Assembly: GCA_037178675.1 (NCBI GenBank)
Contig: JAYMGJ010000119.1
Location: 234,258-298,257, forward strand
DNA length: 64,000 bases
DNA from: Scleroderma bovista
Taxonomy: Eukaryota; Basidiomycota; Agaricomycetes; Boletales; Sclerodermataceae
Direction: 5' to 3'
The notes below the pieces were generated by a model, which was given only the letters and a program-made list of their open reading frames with translations, was not told the origin of the DNA and ran no database searches. Positions 34,901-46,192 of this stretch are shown here, in pieces. Both the position numbers and the translations under genes were made by a program. Numbering within the stretch: position 1 is the stretch's first letter; the number at the start of each line of letters is the position of its first letter.

Positions 34901-37900
34901 TTTGCTCTCAAACACACGTCCACTCTGGCGGCGCTTCTGCAGCTCCCGGAAGACGCTGACAATACGCTGGCCATACGACGGCGCGATACGACACCGCTGG
35001 CACAGAATCGCTTCGAGCTCAGTTTGGGGAACGTCCTGGAAATGGACTTCAAGGAATCGATTGCGGAAGGCCCGAGAGAGAACCTTACGCCCTGCATACA
35101 GCCCGGGCGGATTCTGCGTCGCAAACAACATAAAGTGTGCATGTGGCCTCACGACTTCATGTGTCTCTGGAATCACGAGCTCTCTGTTATCGTCCAGCAG
35201 CCTGTTCAGCGCCTCCAGCACATCCGTCGGAGCCAAGTTAAGCTCGTCGAGTACGATCCAGTGTCCACAGCGGAGCGCATTGACCAACAGTCCGTCTTTG
35301 AACACGAGCTTGCCGGTGAGAGGATCGGAGACGTATGACCCGATATATTCCTGGATATCTGTGTGCTCGTGGTTGTTGATCCGGATGAACTGGTGCCCGG
35401 TACGACGGGCGAGATACTCCACCGCGCTCGTCTTCCCGCTCGACGTCGGACCCTCGATAAGCACAGGGAACCGCCGCGTGAGCACGATCCGCGCAAGATC
35501 AACCAGTTTTTTCTCCACAGAGGGCGTCATAATATAATCCTCCATCAGGTCCACAGCCAGTGGGCCCTTTTGCAGATAAAACGGCCCAAATTTGACGAAA
35601 TCGTCCCCGGCAGGTGCGGAAGGCACCATCGACAATAGCGACTTCGGATTACGCACACCAGAAAGGATATGTTTCTGTGCGAGGGCAGTGACGACATCTG
35701 CACTCGGCCCATCAAGAACCATCGTAAACGCCATCAAACACCCCTCCCAAAGTGCCCGTCGCAGCCCATACACAGGCGCAATATCGGCAGCAAACATCAG
35801 CGCCCTTGCAAGCGTCCGCATACTATAATGTGGTCTGTGATCCGACCCATCCGCAAGCTTGCGTTCGTCAGCAAGTGTCCGCACAGTAGCATAAAACTCC
35901 GCCGCGTCCATAATCGCGGCCTTATCACCAACGGCGATGTCGCCGATATACTGTGCGATGATGCTCAGCAGTGTTTCGCAGTCTGCATCGGGCGGGGGGA
36001 CATCGATTTCTGTGAACCGTGCTCTGATGTTGGGAGGGAGGTCTTTTTTACCCGTGTCTGTTGCTGGGTTCATACATGCGAAGAGGCGGAAGTCGGGGTG
36101 TCGAGGGATGGCTTCGAGAGAGCCTTTTTCAGTCAGAGTTATTGATGCTGTCGGACCGCTTAAAAGGGAGGTGATGCATTCGAGCGTTTCTGGGCTTGCC
36201 AGATTGATTTCGTCCAAAAGGACCCTGGTGATGGGTTAAATTACAAGCAGACAAGTATGAGAGGAGTATACCACGCACCAGTCACCAAACCGAAGTGCTT
36301 TCACAAGCGGACCTTCCACAAAGTCAAACGCAAATTTGCCCTGTCCCTGAGCATGCTGAATATCAAACTCGTCAATGTCTCGCTCAAATCTAGCCCATTC
36401 GTCCCTTAGTGAAGAGGTATCATCCAGCACCTTCCTCCGTTTCCTGGGGGCCTCCCTCTCGGAGGGTTCCCTTCCGACCGGGAAGCGTTAGCCCGTGTAA
36501 CAAAATGAAAAGGAAGACAACATACGGCAAATCCCTAGCTGCAATTCTTTCCTTCGCTAATCTCACCGACTCCTTCCAAAATAACACAACCCTCCGCCAC
36601 CGGCCCTCTTCCACACCCTTCCTAACACTCTCCTCATACCTCACGTTTCTCCTCCGACTAAACGTTTCCCCAAACAGCCTCAAGAACCGCGCATACAGCT
36701 CCGAAGCAGGCACATGCGCATCGACGGGCTTAAATCCGCCCAGTAAATCAGATGACTCGGTTTGGTGGGACAAGTTGAGCGAGATGAGGGTGCGGTTGAG
36801 CAGGCGTGAAAGGTGTGTGATGAGGCTGGTTTTTCCCGTGCCTGTTTCGCCTGTGAGGAGGATGGGCTCGGAGAGGGATAGCGCTGTTGCGATGCGAGAG
36901 AGCAGACATATAGCGGGTTTGTGCATGGCGAATGGGCGCCCCGCCGAAGATGACGAGAGGAGCGACATAGATGATTTCTTGAGACGTGCGGGTAAACGTG
37001 TACGTCCGATATGCACAGTGACGATGTCACCGTCTTCGTTTTTCTCGAGCTCGAACGACGCCGTGCGGCGATGCAGTACCCATTGTTGGCGGTCCGCATC
37101 CAAGCCAAGATGCGTCGCGATAAGTGATGCTATGCGCGCCTGCTGGGCTTGAGCAGATGCAGTGAGCGCACCCGCTCCGAAGAATACGTCCCGGGCCTCC
37201 AGGTACATTTCTTCGCGGATCATTGCATTCGGGAAGAGCGAGGTAAATGTGGCATCGCCTTCGTTGATGTCAACGTCATCGACGTCCATATGCTGAGGAT
37301 GATACGAGTGCAGGACATCTTCCATCCTCCTACAAAACTTTTCCAACTCTCTTAACCCACCACTTCCCACCGGCGTCAGACGTTCCACGTCTGTCCACAG
37401 CTTCACAATAGCGCGTATAACCTGAGCCGCTCTGAGGCGCGTGAATTGCGCACGTACGATCACCTCCACTTCGTCCAGCGAGGGCACATCGACGACGACC
37501 TCGTGGAACTTGTGTGCACCATAAAACATAGCATCTGCGACCTTCCCAGTGCCACTCGACGGTACCACTGACCGCATCGCAAACACCATAAAACGTTCCG
37601 CAGCATGTACCTTTCCCCTATTGGGCACATCCACGCATGCCCTTCCCCCGATCCAGCCCCCCGCGGGTAGCATAGACTCCGCAAGCGGTTTGATGAGCCC
37701 AAGCACCTCCATACTCGCCTTGTCCACATCTTTCAATACGAGCCATTTGCCCTCTTTCATCGCGCGCACCAATACACCGTCTTTCCATTCGAATGTGCCC
37801 AGCTGAGTGGGCGAGGATATGTATGAGCCAAGAAGGGATCGAGGATCAAGAGACGTATCCGCCAGGTGGACGGTGACGATTTGATCTTTTGTGTCTGGGA

Positions 37901-38997
37901 ATAGAAGGGATGCGAGGTGGGAGAGGAAGAGTGACTTGCCGGATGATGGTGGTGAGGTGATGAGTGTTGGGATGCGGAGAGAGGTGTAGAGTGCGAATGC
38001 GCGAAGAGCATTGATGGCGGAAGGTGTACATACGACGGCGGTGGAAGGTGGTAATGATGGTGATGGTGCAGATTTGAACATCAAAACACCATGAATGTTG
38101 ACTACCCATGGGCTGTACACACTATCAGTACATGTCGCGACTGACAAGCAAGAAAAAGGCGCACCTGAGATCCGAATTCGCGAAAAAAGGTGTAGAATCC
38201 CCTTCTTCGCGTGTATAAAAGTCTGGTGAGGCAGCGATTGCCTGGCGGGTTTCATGGACCCTTTTAAGCTCCAGCGCAGGGAGCACAGTCGCATCGACGA
38301 ACACACTCGTCCGATCGACACGTTCACTATACCACATCAAAGCTTCTTCCTCCCCTTCGCCAAGTATGGATTTCTCCAACTTGGCCCGTTCCCCCTCCGC
38401 CATGCCTGTATGCATCGCATAACAGCGTATAGCGAGCCATCTAACAGCCCTATCAGAATGGGAATTAGACTCCACGAATAGCGCAGAAAGCGCCGATGCG
38501 GGCCATCCAAGCTCCGCCGGAATGAGCCTGTTTGCACATAACAGACGATAATAAGCGACGAGGAGACGCTGTAGACGGGTTGTATCCAACGCAGGGATGG
38601 ATGGTGCGGACTCAACGAACGAAAGGGGACCCTGGTCGAGTATCGGGCGACGCAGGAAAGCGGACAAAATGCTATGAGTAGGGTGAGTTGACGTGACGAA
38701 AACCAGGTTAGGGACTCACGGAAAAAGATGTTCGTTGTTTTCAATCAATAGACAAAAAGCGCAAAATCTCTCCTCGAAATCTCTTTCATCGTTCATCCAT
38801 CTCGCACAGAGATCGAGGAGGAGGGGACGGAACGCCTCTGCAATGGTGCAAGTCATCGCAGGGCGAGCAAGCATCTGCGACAGTACGTCGAGAAGTTCCT
38901 GTGGCGAGGACACGCACGTAAGTTGTTGTCGTTCATGTTCTGGAATACGGGTGAGCTGTTTTGCGACGTTGATCGTCAGCGGGTCAGTCCCAGACAT
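22963..38997 (-). CDS. mdn1: Midasin, giant dynein-like AAA ATPase (MDN1/REA1)
   Basis: Removes assembly factors (Rsa4, Ytm1) from pre-60S ribosomes in the nucleolus and nucleoplasm. The gene covers 16 kb with about 15 short introns and would encode roughly 5,000 residues, the family norm. From the N-terminus at 38997 (MSGTDPLTINVAKQL): six AAA modules with Walker A motifs SPPSSGKS, GETGTGKT, GPTSSGKT, GETGSGKT, GSPGVGKT and GQRDSGKS (between about 38,000 and 32,350); a long helical linker (about 31,200-26,300); an Asp/Glu-rich region (about 25,700-24,750); and a C-terminal MIDAS domain with VDDSASMRSDGGG near 23,680, ending VAEE. Joins checked include 38.7, 38.1, 36.4, 36.2, 33.7 and 31.2 kb, all in frame. 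The large antisense open frames within it are by-products of its composition. It shares a 90-bp promoter with RNA1. Confidence 0.93.
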
Positions 38998-39087
38998 TAT
39001 TTTTGAGTGGTCGAAAGCGTGAAGTTGACTCGTGACGATAATTTTTGCATCTGTGGTGATTACCTAATCACGAGTTCTCTCTCTACC
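38998..39087. promoter_or_regulatory. 90-bp bidirectional promoter of mdn1 and rna1
   Basis: The start codons of midasin (-) and RanGAP (+) are separated by 90 bases. The stretch contains TGACTCGTGACGATA and TACCTAATCACGAG, but no TATA box. Both products are needed for nuclear and ribosomal function, so co-regulation is plausible (inference). Confidence 0.5.
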
Positions 39088-40322
39088 ATGCCAAATCCTC
39101 GCGTGTTCGACATCCGGGGCAGATCGCTCAAGCTCGAGTCTGCGGAGGACGTGTCTCCCCTACTAGAGGGACATGACCCGACGATAATCGAGGAGATCTA
39201 TTTGGGGGGAAACACGATCGGGGTGGACGCGTCAAAGGCATTCGCAGCGTTCATAGACAAGACTCAAGCACTCAGGGTACCATCTCCATTCATTTTCGCT
39301 CTCAATCCCGTTGATGATGTGTCCTCCAGATTGCCGATCTATCCAACATTTTCATCGGACGACTCATCACCGAGATACCACAGTCTCTCGAAGCACTCTG
39401 CACGTCTCTCATCCCCAAATCCACACTCATCGAGATCAATCTAAGCGACAACGCATTTGGCGAACGATCCGTGGACCCTCTTCTCCCTCTTTTCGCCCAA
39501 AACATTCACTTTCAAAACCTCAGACTCAACAACAACGGACTCGGACCTGCAGCAGGCGTTCGGGTTGCGAATGCCCTGCGAGACTCTGCACGCAGATCGA
39601 AGGCACTTGGTCAGAAATCCAATCTCAGAATGGTCATATGCGGCCGGAACAGACTCGAGAACGGCTCAGCGGGCGCATTCGCAGATGCCTTCGCAGAGCA
39701 CGGAACACTGGAGGAGGTGAGGATGCCACAGAACGGGATATGGATGGCCGGAATAAGGGAACTAGCGGGGGGTCTTTCAAAGTGTGCCAATTTGCGATAC
39801 TTGGATCTGCAGGACAATACGTTTACAGATGATACGCCTGAGGGGCTGTCTGCTGTAAAGGCATGGGCAGATACCCTCGCACACCTTCCCTCTCTCGCAA
39901 CGCTCAACTTGTCTGATTGTGTCTTGTCCCATGATGGAGAGGTTCCCTCAATCTTGCAGACACTTGCCAAGGGATCGAATCTGAAACTGGTCGATCTGCA
40001 GCTGCAGAATAATAACCTCGACGCCAAGTCGGTCGAGTTACTCGCCAATTCAATATCGACGCATCTGTTGGGACTGAAGCGATTGGATCTGCAGGCGAAC
40101 GATGCGGATGAAGAGGACGAGCGGTACGACACGATTAGAGAGGCGCTGAGTGAGCGTGGGGGAAGGTTGATCGTCACAGAGGATGATGAAGAGGAAGAAC
40201 AGGAGGCGTTGGCAGCCCAGGAAGAGGAAGAGGAAGAAAGGGAAGAAGAAGCACCCACGCCCGCCGCAGACAAAGCAGCAGATGCACTCGCAAATCTGCT
40301 CGAAAACGTACACATAAAGTGA
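39088..40322 (+). CDS. rna1: Ran GTPase-activating protein (RanGAP1/Rna1)
   Basis: Stimulates GTP hydrolysis on Ran at the cytoplasmic side, keeping the RanGTP gradient for nuclear transport. Two exons, 39088-39276 and 39330-40322; about 393 residues as in yeast Rna1. Leucine-rich repeats run through the protein: IEEIYLGGNTIG, LIEINLSDNAFGE, NLRLNNNGLGP, CGRNRLENGS (the region of the arginine finger), RMPQNGIWMAG, YLDLQDNTF, LVDLQLQNNNL and LKRLDLQANDADEED. The C-terminus is acidic (EDDEEEEQ, EEEEEEREEE), as expected. Start chosen at MPNPRVFDIRG; the open frame reaches 39007 but only with non-conserved residues. Confidence 0.93.
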
Positions 40323-40410
40323 TACCTTAGAAGCGCAGCGAACGGAACATATACCATACTCTACTCCTGATGTACTAGATATGCGTACTATCCAATGGCA
40401 CGTACGTTCA

Positions 40411-41013
40411 CTATTGTCGGACCCTACAAACTTTCCACCATCCCTTTCTCTCCAGTATAACGTCGCCCACTTTACGCTTCCCCTCCATCCACGCCTCAAC
40501 GTCTACTCGCGAAGCCCCGTCCAAGGCGAGGTACCTCCCCATCCACTCCCCCTCCTCCTGATCCGAAACAGACACCACCCGATACGCGCCCTTCATCACG
40601 CTCCACGCCGTCTCTCGTGCTTTCGAACGGAGACGCGCGAGCAGCGTGGATATAGCTGCTTTGGCGAGGTCATCGAACGGACCCATGGCTATGGACCGCC
40701 CAGTCGTTATACTCCCGCACGAGGGTGGACACGAATGCGAGCGCTCGAACGCATCGACTCGCGAGAGCACATCGAACGTGATGAAGTCGTACCTGTGCAA
40801 AGCGCGCGCCAATGCTCTTATCCACGCGGAAGGCGCCCCCTCTTGGGTAGTCCTACTCCGCGACGTGAGAGTTTTGAGGCGGTTAAAGTATGCCTGCTGG
40901 GAAGGATACCCCGTAAGAAGGAGGTACAGGAGATGAATCGTCGTCACTGTCGTCAGACACGGTGTATTCGGGTCGTACAAATTCAGAAGATGCGGCAGTA
41001 TAATCGTCGGCAT
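40411..41013 (-). CDS. Possible SAC3/GANP-like protein, C-terminal exon
   Basis: Open frame of about 200 residues from the first in-frame ATG (41013); the frame continues upstream without ATG, so an earlier exon is likely but not identified. The reading LTTVTTIHLLYLLLTGYP, RALARALHRYDFITFDVL and KARETAWSVMKGAYRVVSV followed by WMGRYLALD resembles the helical then winged-helix pattern of SAC3/GANP/Nin1 domain proteins (mRNA export or proteasome-lid-like folds). This is a weak fold-level impression. Converges with rna1, with stop codons 88 bases apart. GC-rich codon use like its neighbours suggests a real gene. Confidence 0.4.
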   Translation of the reverse strand: MPTIILPHLLNLYDPNTPCLTTVTTIHLLYLLLTGYPSQQAYFNRLKTLTSRSRTTQEGAPSAWIRALARALHRYDFITFDVLSRVDAFERSHSCPPSCGSITTGRSIAMGPFDDLAKAAISTLLARLRSKARETAWSVMKGAYRVVSVSDQEEGEWMGRYLALDGASRVDVEAWMEGKRKVGDVILERKGWWKVCRVRQ

Positions 41014-41503
41014 ATCTTGGGCAACGGAGCAGTCGAACAGAATTGACAGATGCAGTGACGTTTCGTATACTACCACAATCGATCATTAGACATTACGAAT
41101 GCATCGTGAATGACTGGCCCACCTTCGAGTGCAAACGCGTCTTTACGACGTGAAGCCAGCAATCCCTCGCGCAGCTTCCCTATCCACCATTCCTAGCATA
41201 AGCACAAGCAATACAAAAGAGAAAGTACACACGGAAGAGAATGAGAATGTTCGTCTGACACTCGATCTGCTTGTTCTTTTTCGAATCCGGCATCCCGTCA
41301 GTGGTCGTATACTCATTCCAAAACGCATCCAACTAGTCCACCCACCATCAGGTCGCATCAGCTCTATCTACTCATGAATGCATGACTCACCTTCCCACTA
41401 ATAAATGCACGGTACTTCTCCTGCACACGATAATCCTTCAATCTAATACACACCTGCCATGTAATCATCATCTCCTTTCTCAAAATAATAAAACGCTGCG
41501 CAC

Positions 41504-41746
41504 TTACGAATCTTCGTCAATCCCCATGCCACTACTTCTGCTGATGGACGGTATGTATTCCATTTGTGTTTGCTTTGCCTGGAGGCTGCGTTGGGTGGCC
41601 CCGCGTCCACGGCCACGGGATCCACGTGTAGAGTCCGCAGGTGCGCCTCGACCGTTCCCGCGTGAGCGTGAGCGTTGTCCTTGCCTTGACCGCATGATTG
41701 AGCAAAAAGCTGGAGGGAAATTGGAGATAAAAGCACTCTGTTCCAT
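41504..41746 (-). CDS. Small Arg/Gly-rich protein or 3' exon
   Basis: 80 codons from ATG at 41746. The middle is RSRQGQRSRSRGNGRGAP followed by TRGSRGRGRGATQ, an RG-rich tract typical of RNA-binding proteins such as Sm/LSm or Gar1-like tails, and it ends SRSSGMGIDEDS. No folded domain is seen, so it may be the last exon of a gene whose upstream exons I could not find, or a chance frame in GC-rich DNA. Confidence 0.25.
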   Translation of the reverse strand: MEQSAFISNFPPAFCSIMRSRQGQRSRSRGNGRGAPADSTRGSRGRGRGATQRSLQAKQTQMEYIPSISRSSGMGIDEDS

Positions 41747-42420
41747 TTCCTTTTTGGTTCCATGTTTGCGCTATTTGTTGATCTACCCCTATCCTCTCCT
41801 TTCTCTCTCTCTCTCTACTCAGTGCACAAACACGCCCTTGGCAAGCTGTCAACAAAGTCTTGATATGTAAAACCGAGTCGAAATCAGGACTCAGGAGAGG
41901 AGCAAGGGATGTCTGGAGAAACGCTAAAAGAACTTGAACCAAATATTGCGAAAATGAGCTGAGTGGTTTACTCGCCGCAGCGGGAGGAATAGAACAGCAG
42001 TCCAATCGAACCGACAATGTTCTTGAACTTTAAGGTGAGGACTGCTGCTATCTTACCTTGCTAATGTATTACATATCACCTCTCATAATTGGACAGGCTA
42101 ACCTCTGTTTTCGAGGTAAACGCTTAGATCGTTATCCGGACACCTTTTCCAGAAGGTTGTATCATGCACTCCTTATGTTCTTTGCTTCGGTGCCGTGTGA
42201 AATATGCCAGTAGTTGATGGCATGACGCAGCAAGGTGGACCAAGATATTTCGAACCCTCGTTACATGATTCGAAAGGCCAGAGATTCAGAAATCGGCGTC
42301 ACCTATGGCCTGGTACAATCATGATTCGAGACAATTAATCGTTGCCACATGCTCTGCATTTCGTTTCTCGGTCTCTTCTCCCGTTGCCCACTTCAGCTAG
42401 CGATCCACTCTCTGTCCCGT
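41747..42420. other. Intergenic stretch, no recognised gene
   Basis: Contains a pyrimidine-rich run (CTTTCTCTCTCTCTCT near 41798-41815). Several open frames without family signature. No gene supported. Confidence 0.4.
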
Positions 42421-42540
42421 GCAGGAGTGGCTCAGTTGGTTAGGGCACTGCAGACTGGTCGGTTTGGATGTTTGTCCGTAGACTTCTGCCTCCAAGTTCA
42501 AGGACGGGTGTCGGTGCGTTTCTGCGAATGAACAAGCGAG
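42421..42540 (+). other. tRNA-like/Pol III-like head upstream of repeat
   Basis: The string AGTGGCTCAGTTGGTTAGGGC (42424-42445 region) is a near-perfect tRNA 5' half with A box TGGCTCAGTTGG. A B-box-like AAGTTCAAGGAC lies about 65 bases downstream, but the T-arm and acceptor stem do not pair, so this is not an intact tRNA gene. It directly precedes a dispersed repeat, the arrangement of a tRNA-derived SINE. Evidence is partial. Confidence 0.3.
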
Positions 42541-42559
42541 AAAGGGGGGTTATCTCATG

Positions 42560-42790
42560 TGCCTGGTAGGACATGTTTATTTTCCATAACGTTGTCATAG
42601 GTGGTAAGGTGGGCCAACAGCCAGGGGGAAGTTCGTGGTGCTGGGAACGGGAGATAGAGTGAAACACATCGGATATGAATATCATTCGCAGGCTGTCTCA
42701 GGCTGTTGTCGTCATCAGATCGATAACGACCTGCTCCCCAGATCTATGTACCGATAATCAGCAGTCAGGAAAGGCGATTTCTAGTACCTG
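42560..42790 (+). repeat. Inverted dispersed repeat, copy 1
   Basis: About 230 bases that recur in opposite orientation at 49250-49510. Shared strings include TGGTAGGACATG, GGGCCAACAGCCAGGGG, AGTGAAACACATCGGATATG and ATAACGACCTGCTC. No open frame is conserved between the copies, so it is a non-coding repeat. Confidence 0.75.
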
Positions 42791-42914
42791 GAAGTATGTT
42801 GCTTGGTATTAGGTTACGTAATACGCAGTAAAGACCTTGTTCCTTCCTCAAGTCTTCCCACTCCAGCTGGCTCCAATTCATACCACGTAATCCCTGAATC
42901 GACAAACTACAACC

Positions 42915-43980
42915 ATGTCCATGCTCGATAAATTCAGACGCGGCGCACAGAAAGCTGGCATCCAAGCAACAGCTTTCGTACGAGAAAGCTCTACCCGTGT
43001 TGCATCTGGCTCGAGAGAGTTCGTGCAAGGGTTCACCTTGCCGGGTGAGGCTGAGAAGGCGGCAAAGATCCTAGAGAGCTTTTTAGGTGCGTACGCTCGT
43101 GTTAATATATTCGTCGTCCATTGGCCTTATGAAACCGCTGCTCTTCATGCGCTGCGTAATGACGTCGATCTAGCTGACCCCGACCGTCCCGAGTCCGCGC
43201 TCAACTCTATACCAAAGGTCGTCCTACAGCGTGCCCGTGGTGAGCATCCACTTTGCCTTCCCCGTTTCCATCACCACGTTGACTTCGACTTCGACTAATG
43301 CAATGCAGGCCTCGCTATCTTCCAGGTTCTCAAAGCCGGTTTCATGTTCTCTGGCAAAGCAGGCTCCGGCATCGTCATCTCCCGCCTTCCAGACGGATCC
43401 TGGTCTGCACCCTCGTGCATAGCCACAGGCGGTCTCGGCTGGGGTCTCCAAATAGGCGCGGACATCACCGACTTCGTCGTCGTCCTCAACAGCGAAGAAG
43501 CTGTCCGTGCGTTTTCATTAGGCGGAAACGTTACCGTTGGAGGGAACGTCAGTGCGTCGGCTGGGCCTATTGGCACCGGCGGGGCCGTTCAGGCTAGTCT
43601 GGCACATCCTGCACATATGTTTTCGTACTCGAAGAGTAAGGGTAAGTGTGCTTGACTCCCTTTGTTTGTCCGGTTCCCCATTCTCATTTTGATGATTGGT
43701 TTGTATAGGGTTGTTTGCAGGTGTCTCCCTAGAAGGCACAGTTCTTATCGAGCGAAAAGATGCCAACCGGGACTTCTACGGTTCCTCGGTGCCCGCACGT
43801 GATATCCTTGGAGGACGTGTTCCCCCGCCTGAAGTTGCATCCCGCTTGTATGAGATTATTGAGGCAGCGGAAGGGTTGGACGAGACTGGTGTCCCACAGG
43901 CTGCCTATGTGCCTGGTGCGAGTGGGGAACATATGCCGTTGCGCGAGCATGAAATGGTGTTTGATGCGGGTGGTCATTAG
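42915..43980 (+). CDS. SYLF-domain (Ysc84/SH3YL1-type) protein
   Basis: Four exons: 42915-43086, 43174-43239, 43309-43641, 43709-43980; about 280 residues. The SYLF domain binds phosphoinositides and actin; in yeast the Ysc84/Lsb family acts in endocytic actin assembly. Signs: IPKVVLQRARGLAIFQVLKAG, GKAGSGIVISRLPDGSWSAP, TGGLGWGLQIGADITDFVVV, NVSASAGPIGTGG and GLFAGVSLEGTVLIERKDAN, the family order end to end. No SH3 domain follows; the C-terminus (LREHEMVFDAGGH) is short, so this is the stand-alone SYLF type common in fungi. Start at 42915 (MSMLDKFRRG); the ATG two codons later is equally possible. Confidence 0.9.
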
Positions 43981-44351
43981 AGTGGGTGGAATTGCTTGGG
44001 GAATGGTTTTCTGGATTTCTTTTTCGATAGCGTACATTGGCTGTTTATATCCCTTGTTCATTTCATGCCTATGCACTTACTCCACCTTCAAATGTGCTTC
44101 CAACTCCGGAACGCATCGGTACTTCAATTACTGTAAATACACTAATCCTCCCTGGAAGGATCCTTCGACTCAACTCACTGATCATGCCAATTTGCAAAGG
44201 TGTCGCTTAACTGAATTACTTTGCTTACACCCAACCACCGGAGTATTCAAAAGTGTAGCGTGGCCTCACTGTGGCCTCTCTCAGATAGGCTGAGCCTACA
44301 CTCACAGACTCAACACCTCTCCCAAAAGTGATCTGTGACACACCAAAACTA
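43981..44351. other. Intergenic upstream of sirtuin 1
   Basis: 3' flank of the SYLF gene and 5' flank of sirtuin 1. Bases 44290-44350 align with the first codons of sirtuin 2 (47235-47300) but are broken by indels and stops, showing that sirtuin 1 lost the original N-terminal start. Confidence 0.5.
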
Positions 44352-46192
44352 ATGCATCCAGTAAACGACCTAAAATCGCTCGCCACTTACATGAAATCCG
44401 AACGATGTCGGAATGTATTCCTTATGGTGACTTCTTCTTCATTCACCAGTGACTCTTGACCGCGCTCACTACCTTCCTTACGGTATTTCCTACCCATAGC
44501 TAGGCGCAGGTGAGACTCATGTATTCCTTAACCATGTACTTCCCTCACGAATCTGGCGCGGACTGTCCCCGACGTAGGTGTCAGTACCGCTGCTGGTATA
44601 CCCGATTTTCGGTCCCCAAATACAGGTGAGCGGGTCTCTGGTGTACACGTATCCATTCACTGGGCTCATGCTATCCCGCACAGGTCTATACGTATGATGT
44701 ACCCTCTTGCGAAGACGCTCAGCTTTTCTGACTCTCTTCATAGGCCAATCTCGCCAGGCTGAATCTCCCATACCCAGAAGCAGTTTTCCAGATTGATTTC
44801 TTCCGAAAGAACCCTGTTCCCTGTGAGCATCATCCTACTTGTCCATTTAGTGCCACTGCGAGTCCCACATACTCACTTCAACCCACCTACTACATCACAT
44901 ACCGCACATTGCGCGAATCACGTCGTAATGTATCATGCACTCACATATTCGCAGTTTACACCCTAGCCAAAGAACTCTACCCCGGTCGCTTTACCCCAAC
45001 TCTCACGCATACATTCATCTCCCTCCTCAATACCCACTCCCTCCTACACACTTGCTTCACCCAGAACATCGATACCCTCGAGCGTCTCGCAGGTGTACCC
45101 GAAGATAAAATCGTCGAGGCTCACGGAAGCTTTGCGACACAAAGATGTATAGATTGCAAGGTGCCTTTTGATTCCGGAAAGATGAAGACGGCAGTGGAGC
45201 AGGGGGAAGTCCCGAGATGCGAAAGAAGGAGGTGCGGGGGCCTTGTTAAGCCTGATATTGTGTTCTTTGAAGAGCCTGTAGGTGCCAATTACCTCATCGT
45301 ACGTACCTTATCCATGCCTTGATATTGACCTCGGCACACAACAGCTCCCCCCAAAATTCTACTCTTCCATCCGGTCCCTCCGCCGAGCCAACCTCCTCAT
45401 CGTCATCGGAACATCACTCACAGTACACCCCTTCGCCTCACTCGTCGATTTCGTCCCAAGGACGTGTCCGCGGGTGCTTATAAACCTTGTGGACATTGGG
45501 GAGTTCGATAGGAAGGATGATATGGTTTTCTTGGGGAGATGTGATGATGTTGTCAGGGAGCTGTGTAGGGGGCTAGGGTGGGAGGAAGAGTTGCTGGAGA
45601 CATGGAGAGGGATTGGTGGAGGAGGGAGGGATCTGACGGGGGTCAGAGGGCAAGCGGACAAGGATCCGCTTGACGAGATCACGGAGGAAACAGAAGGGGT
45701 GCTAGAATTCTCCGAGGGCGATGTTTCCGTGATGGACAATCATGGACAATCAAAGGCTGAAGAAGACGAGCACCAGATGTGTTCATCTGATCTGGCTGAG
45801 GATTCTGTGGAGATGCAAAAGGTATGATGAGATTGTGGATGGATGTGATGAAGACTAGGCTGACCAGGTGATGACTCTTGCAGCAGTGGACAGATGACAT
45901 GGATGATGAGAGGAAATCATCATCAAAACAAGACCGCTCGAGGGTGTCAATCTGCTACTTGTTAGACTTCCACATGAAACAGATCTGTGAAATTGCAAGA
46001 GGAGATATGGAGTTAGTGGAAGAAGTGGAGCTGCTGAGCATGGCAGTAGATGTACTGAAGCAGATGGGTAGATCAGGATTTGACATAGTAAGCCATCACC
46101 TGTGCAGAGTGCAGGGGTTGAGAAAGGGAGATGGGGAGATGGATATACACATGAGAATCTTGGAACACTGTATAGAGTTTTTTTGTAGATAA
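44352..46192 (+). CDS. HST2-like sirtuin 1, altered FGE motif
   Basis: NAD-dependent protein deacylase of the HST2/SIRT2 group. Exons: 44352-44426, 44500-44509 (10 nt), 44578-44625, 44684-44691 (8 nt), 44744-44822, 44955-45277, 45345-45821 and possibly 45884-46192; about 442 residues with the last exon. Joined sequence reads [76 protein letters not shown] (catalytic His), the second zinc Cys pair CERRRCGG, IGTSLTVHPFASLVD and VLINLV. The acetyl-lysine loop is VFFEEPLP, whereas sirtuin 2 and the family have FFGE. The ancestral start is lost, and the ATG at 44352 keeps 25 codons. The final exon (QWTDDMDDERKSSSK...) is absent from sirtuin 2 and less certain; without it the frame stops at 45827. 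Confidence 0.75.

Noticed and set aside
34478..35338. 286-codon plus-strand open frame
   Set aside because: Lies antisense to the AAA modules of midasin, whose reading is unambiguous.
39611..40357. 248-codon minus-strand Ser-rich open frame
   Set aside because: Antisense to RanGAP; the acidic C-terminus of RanGAP produces a poly-Ser shadow.
42421..42510. Possible functional tRNA gene
   Set aside because: Good A box but the B box is degenerate and neither the T-arm nor the acceptor stem pairs, so it was kept only as a tRNA-like segment.
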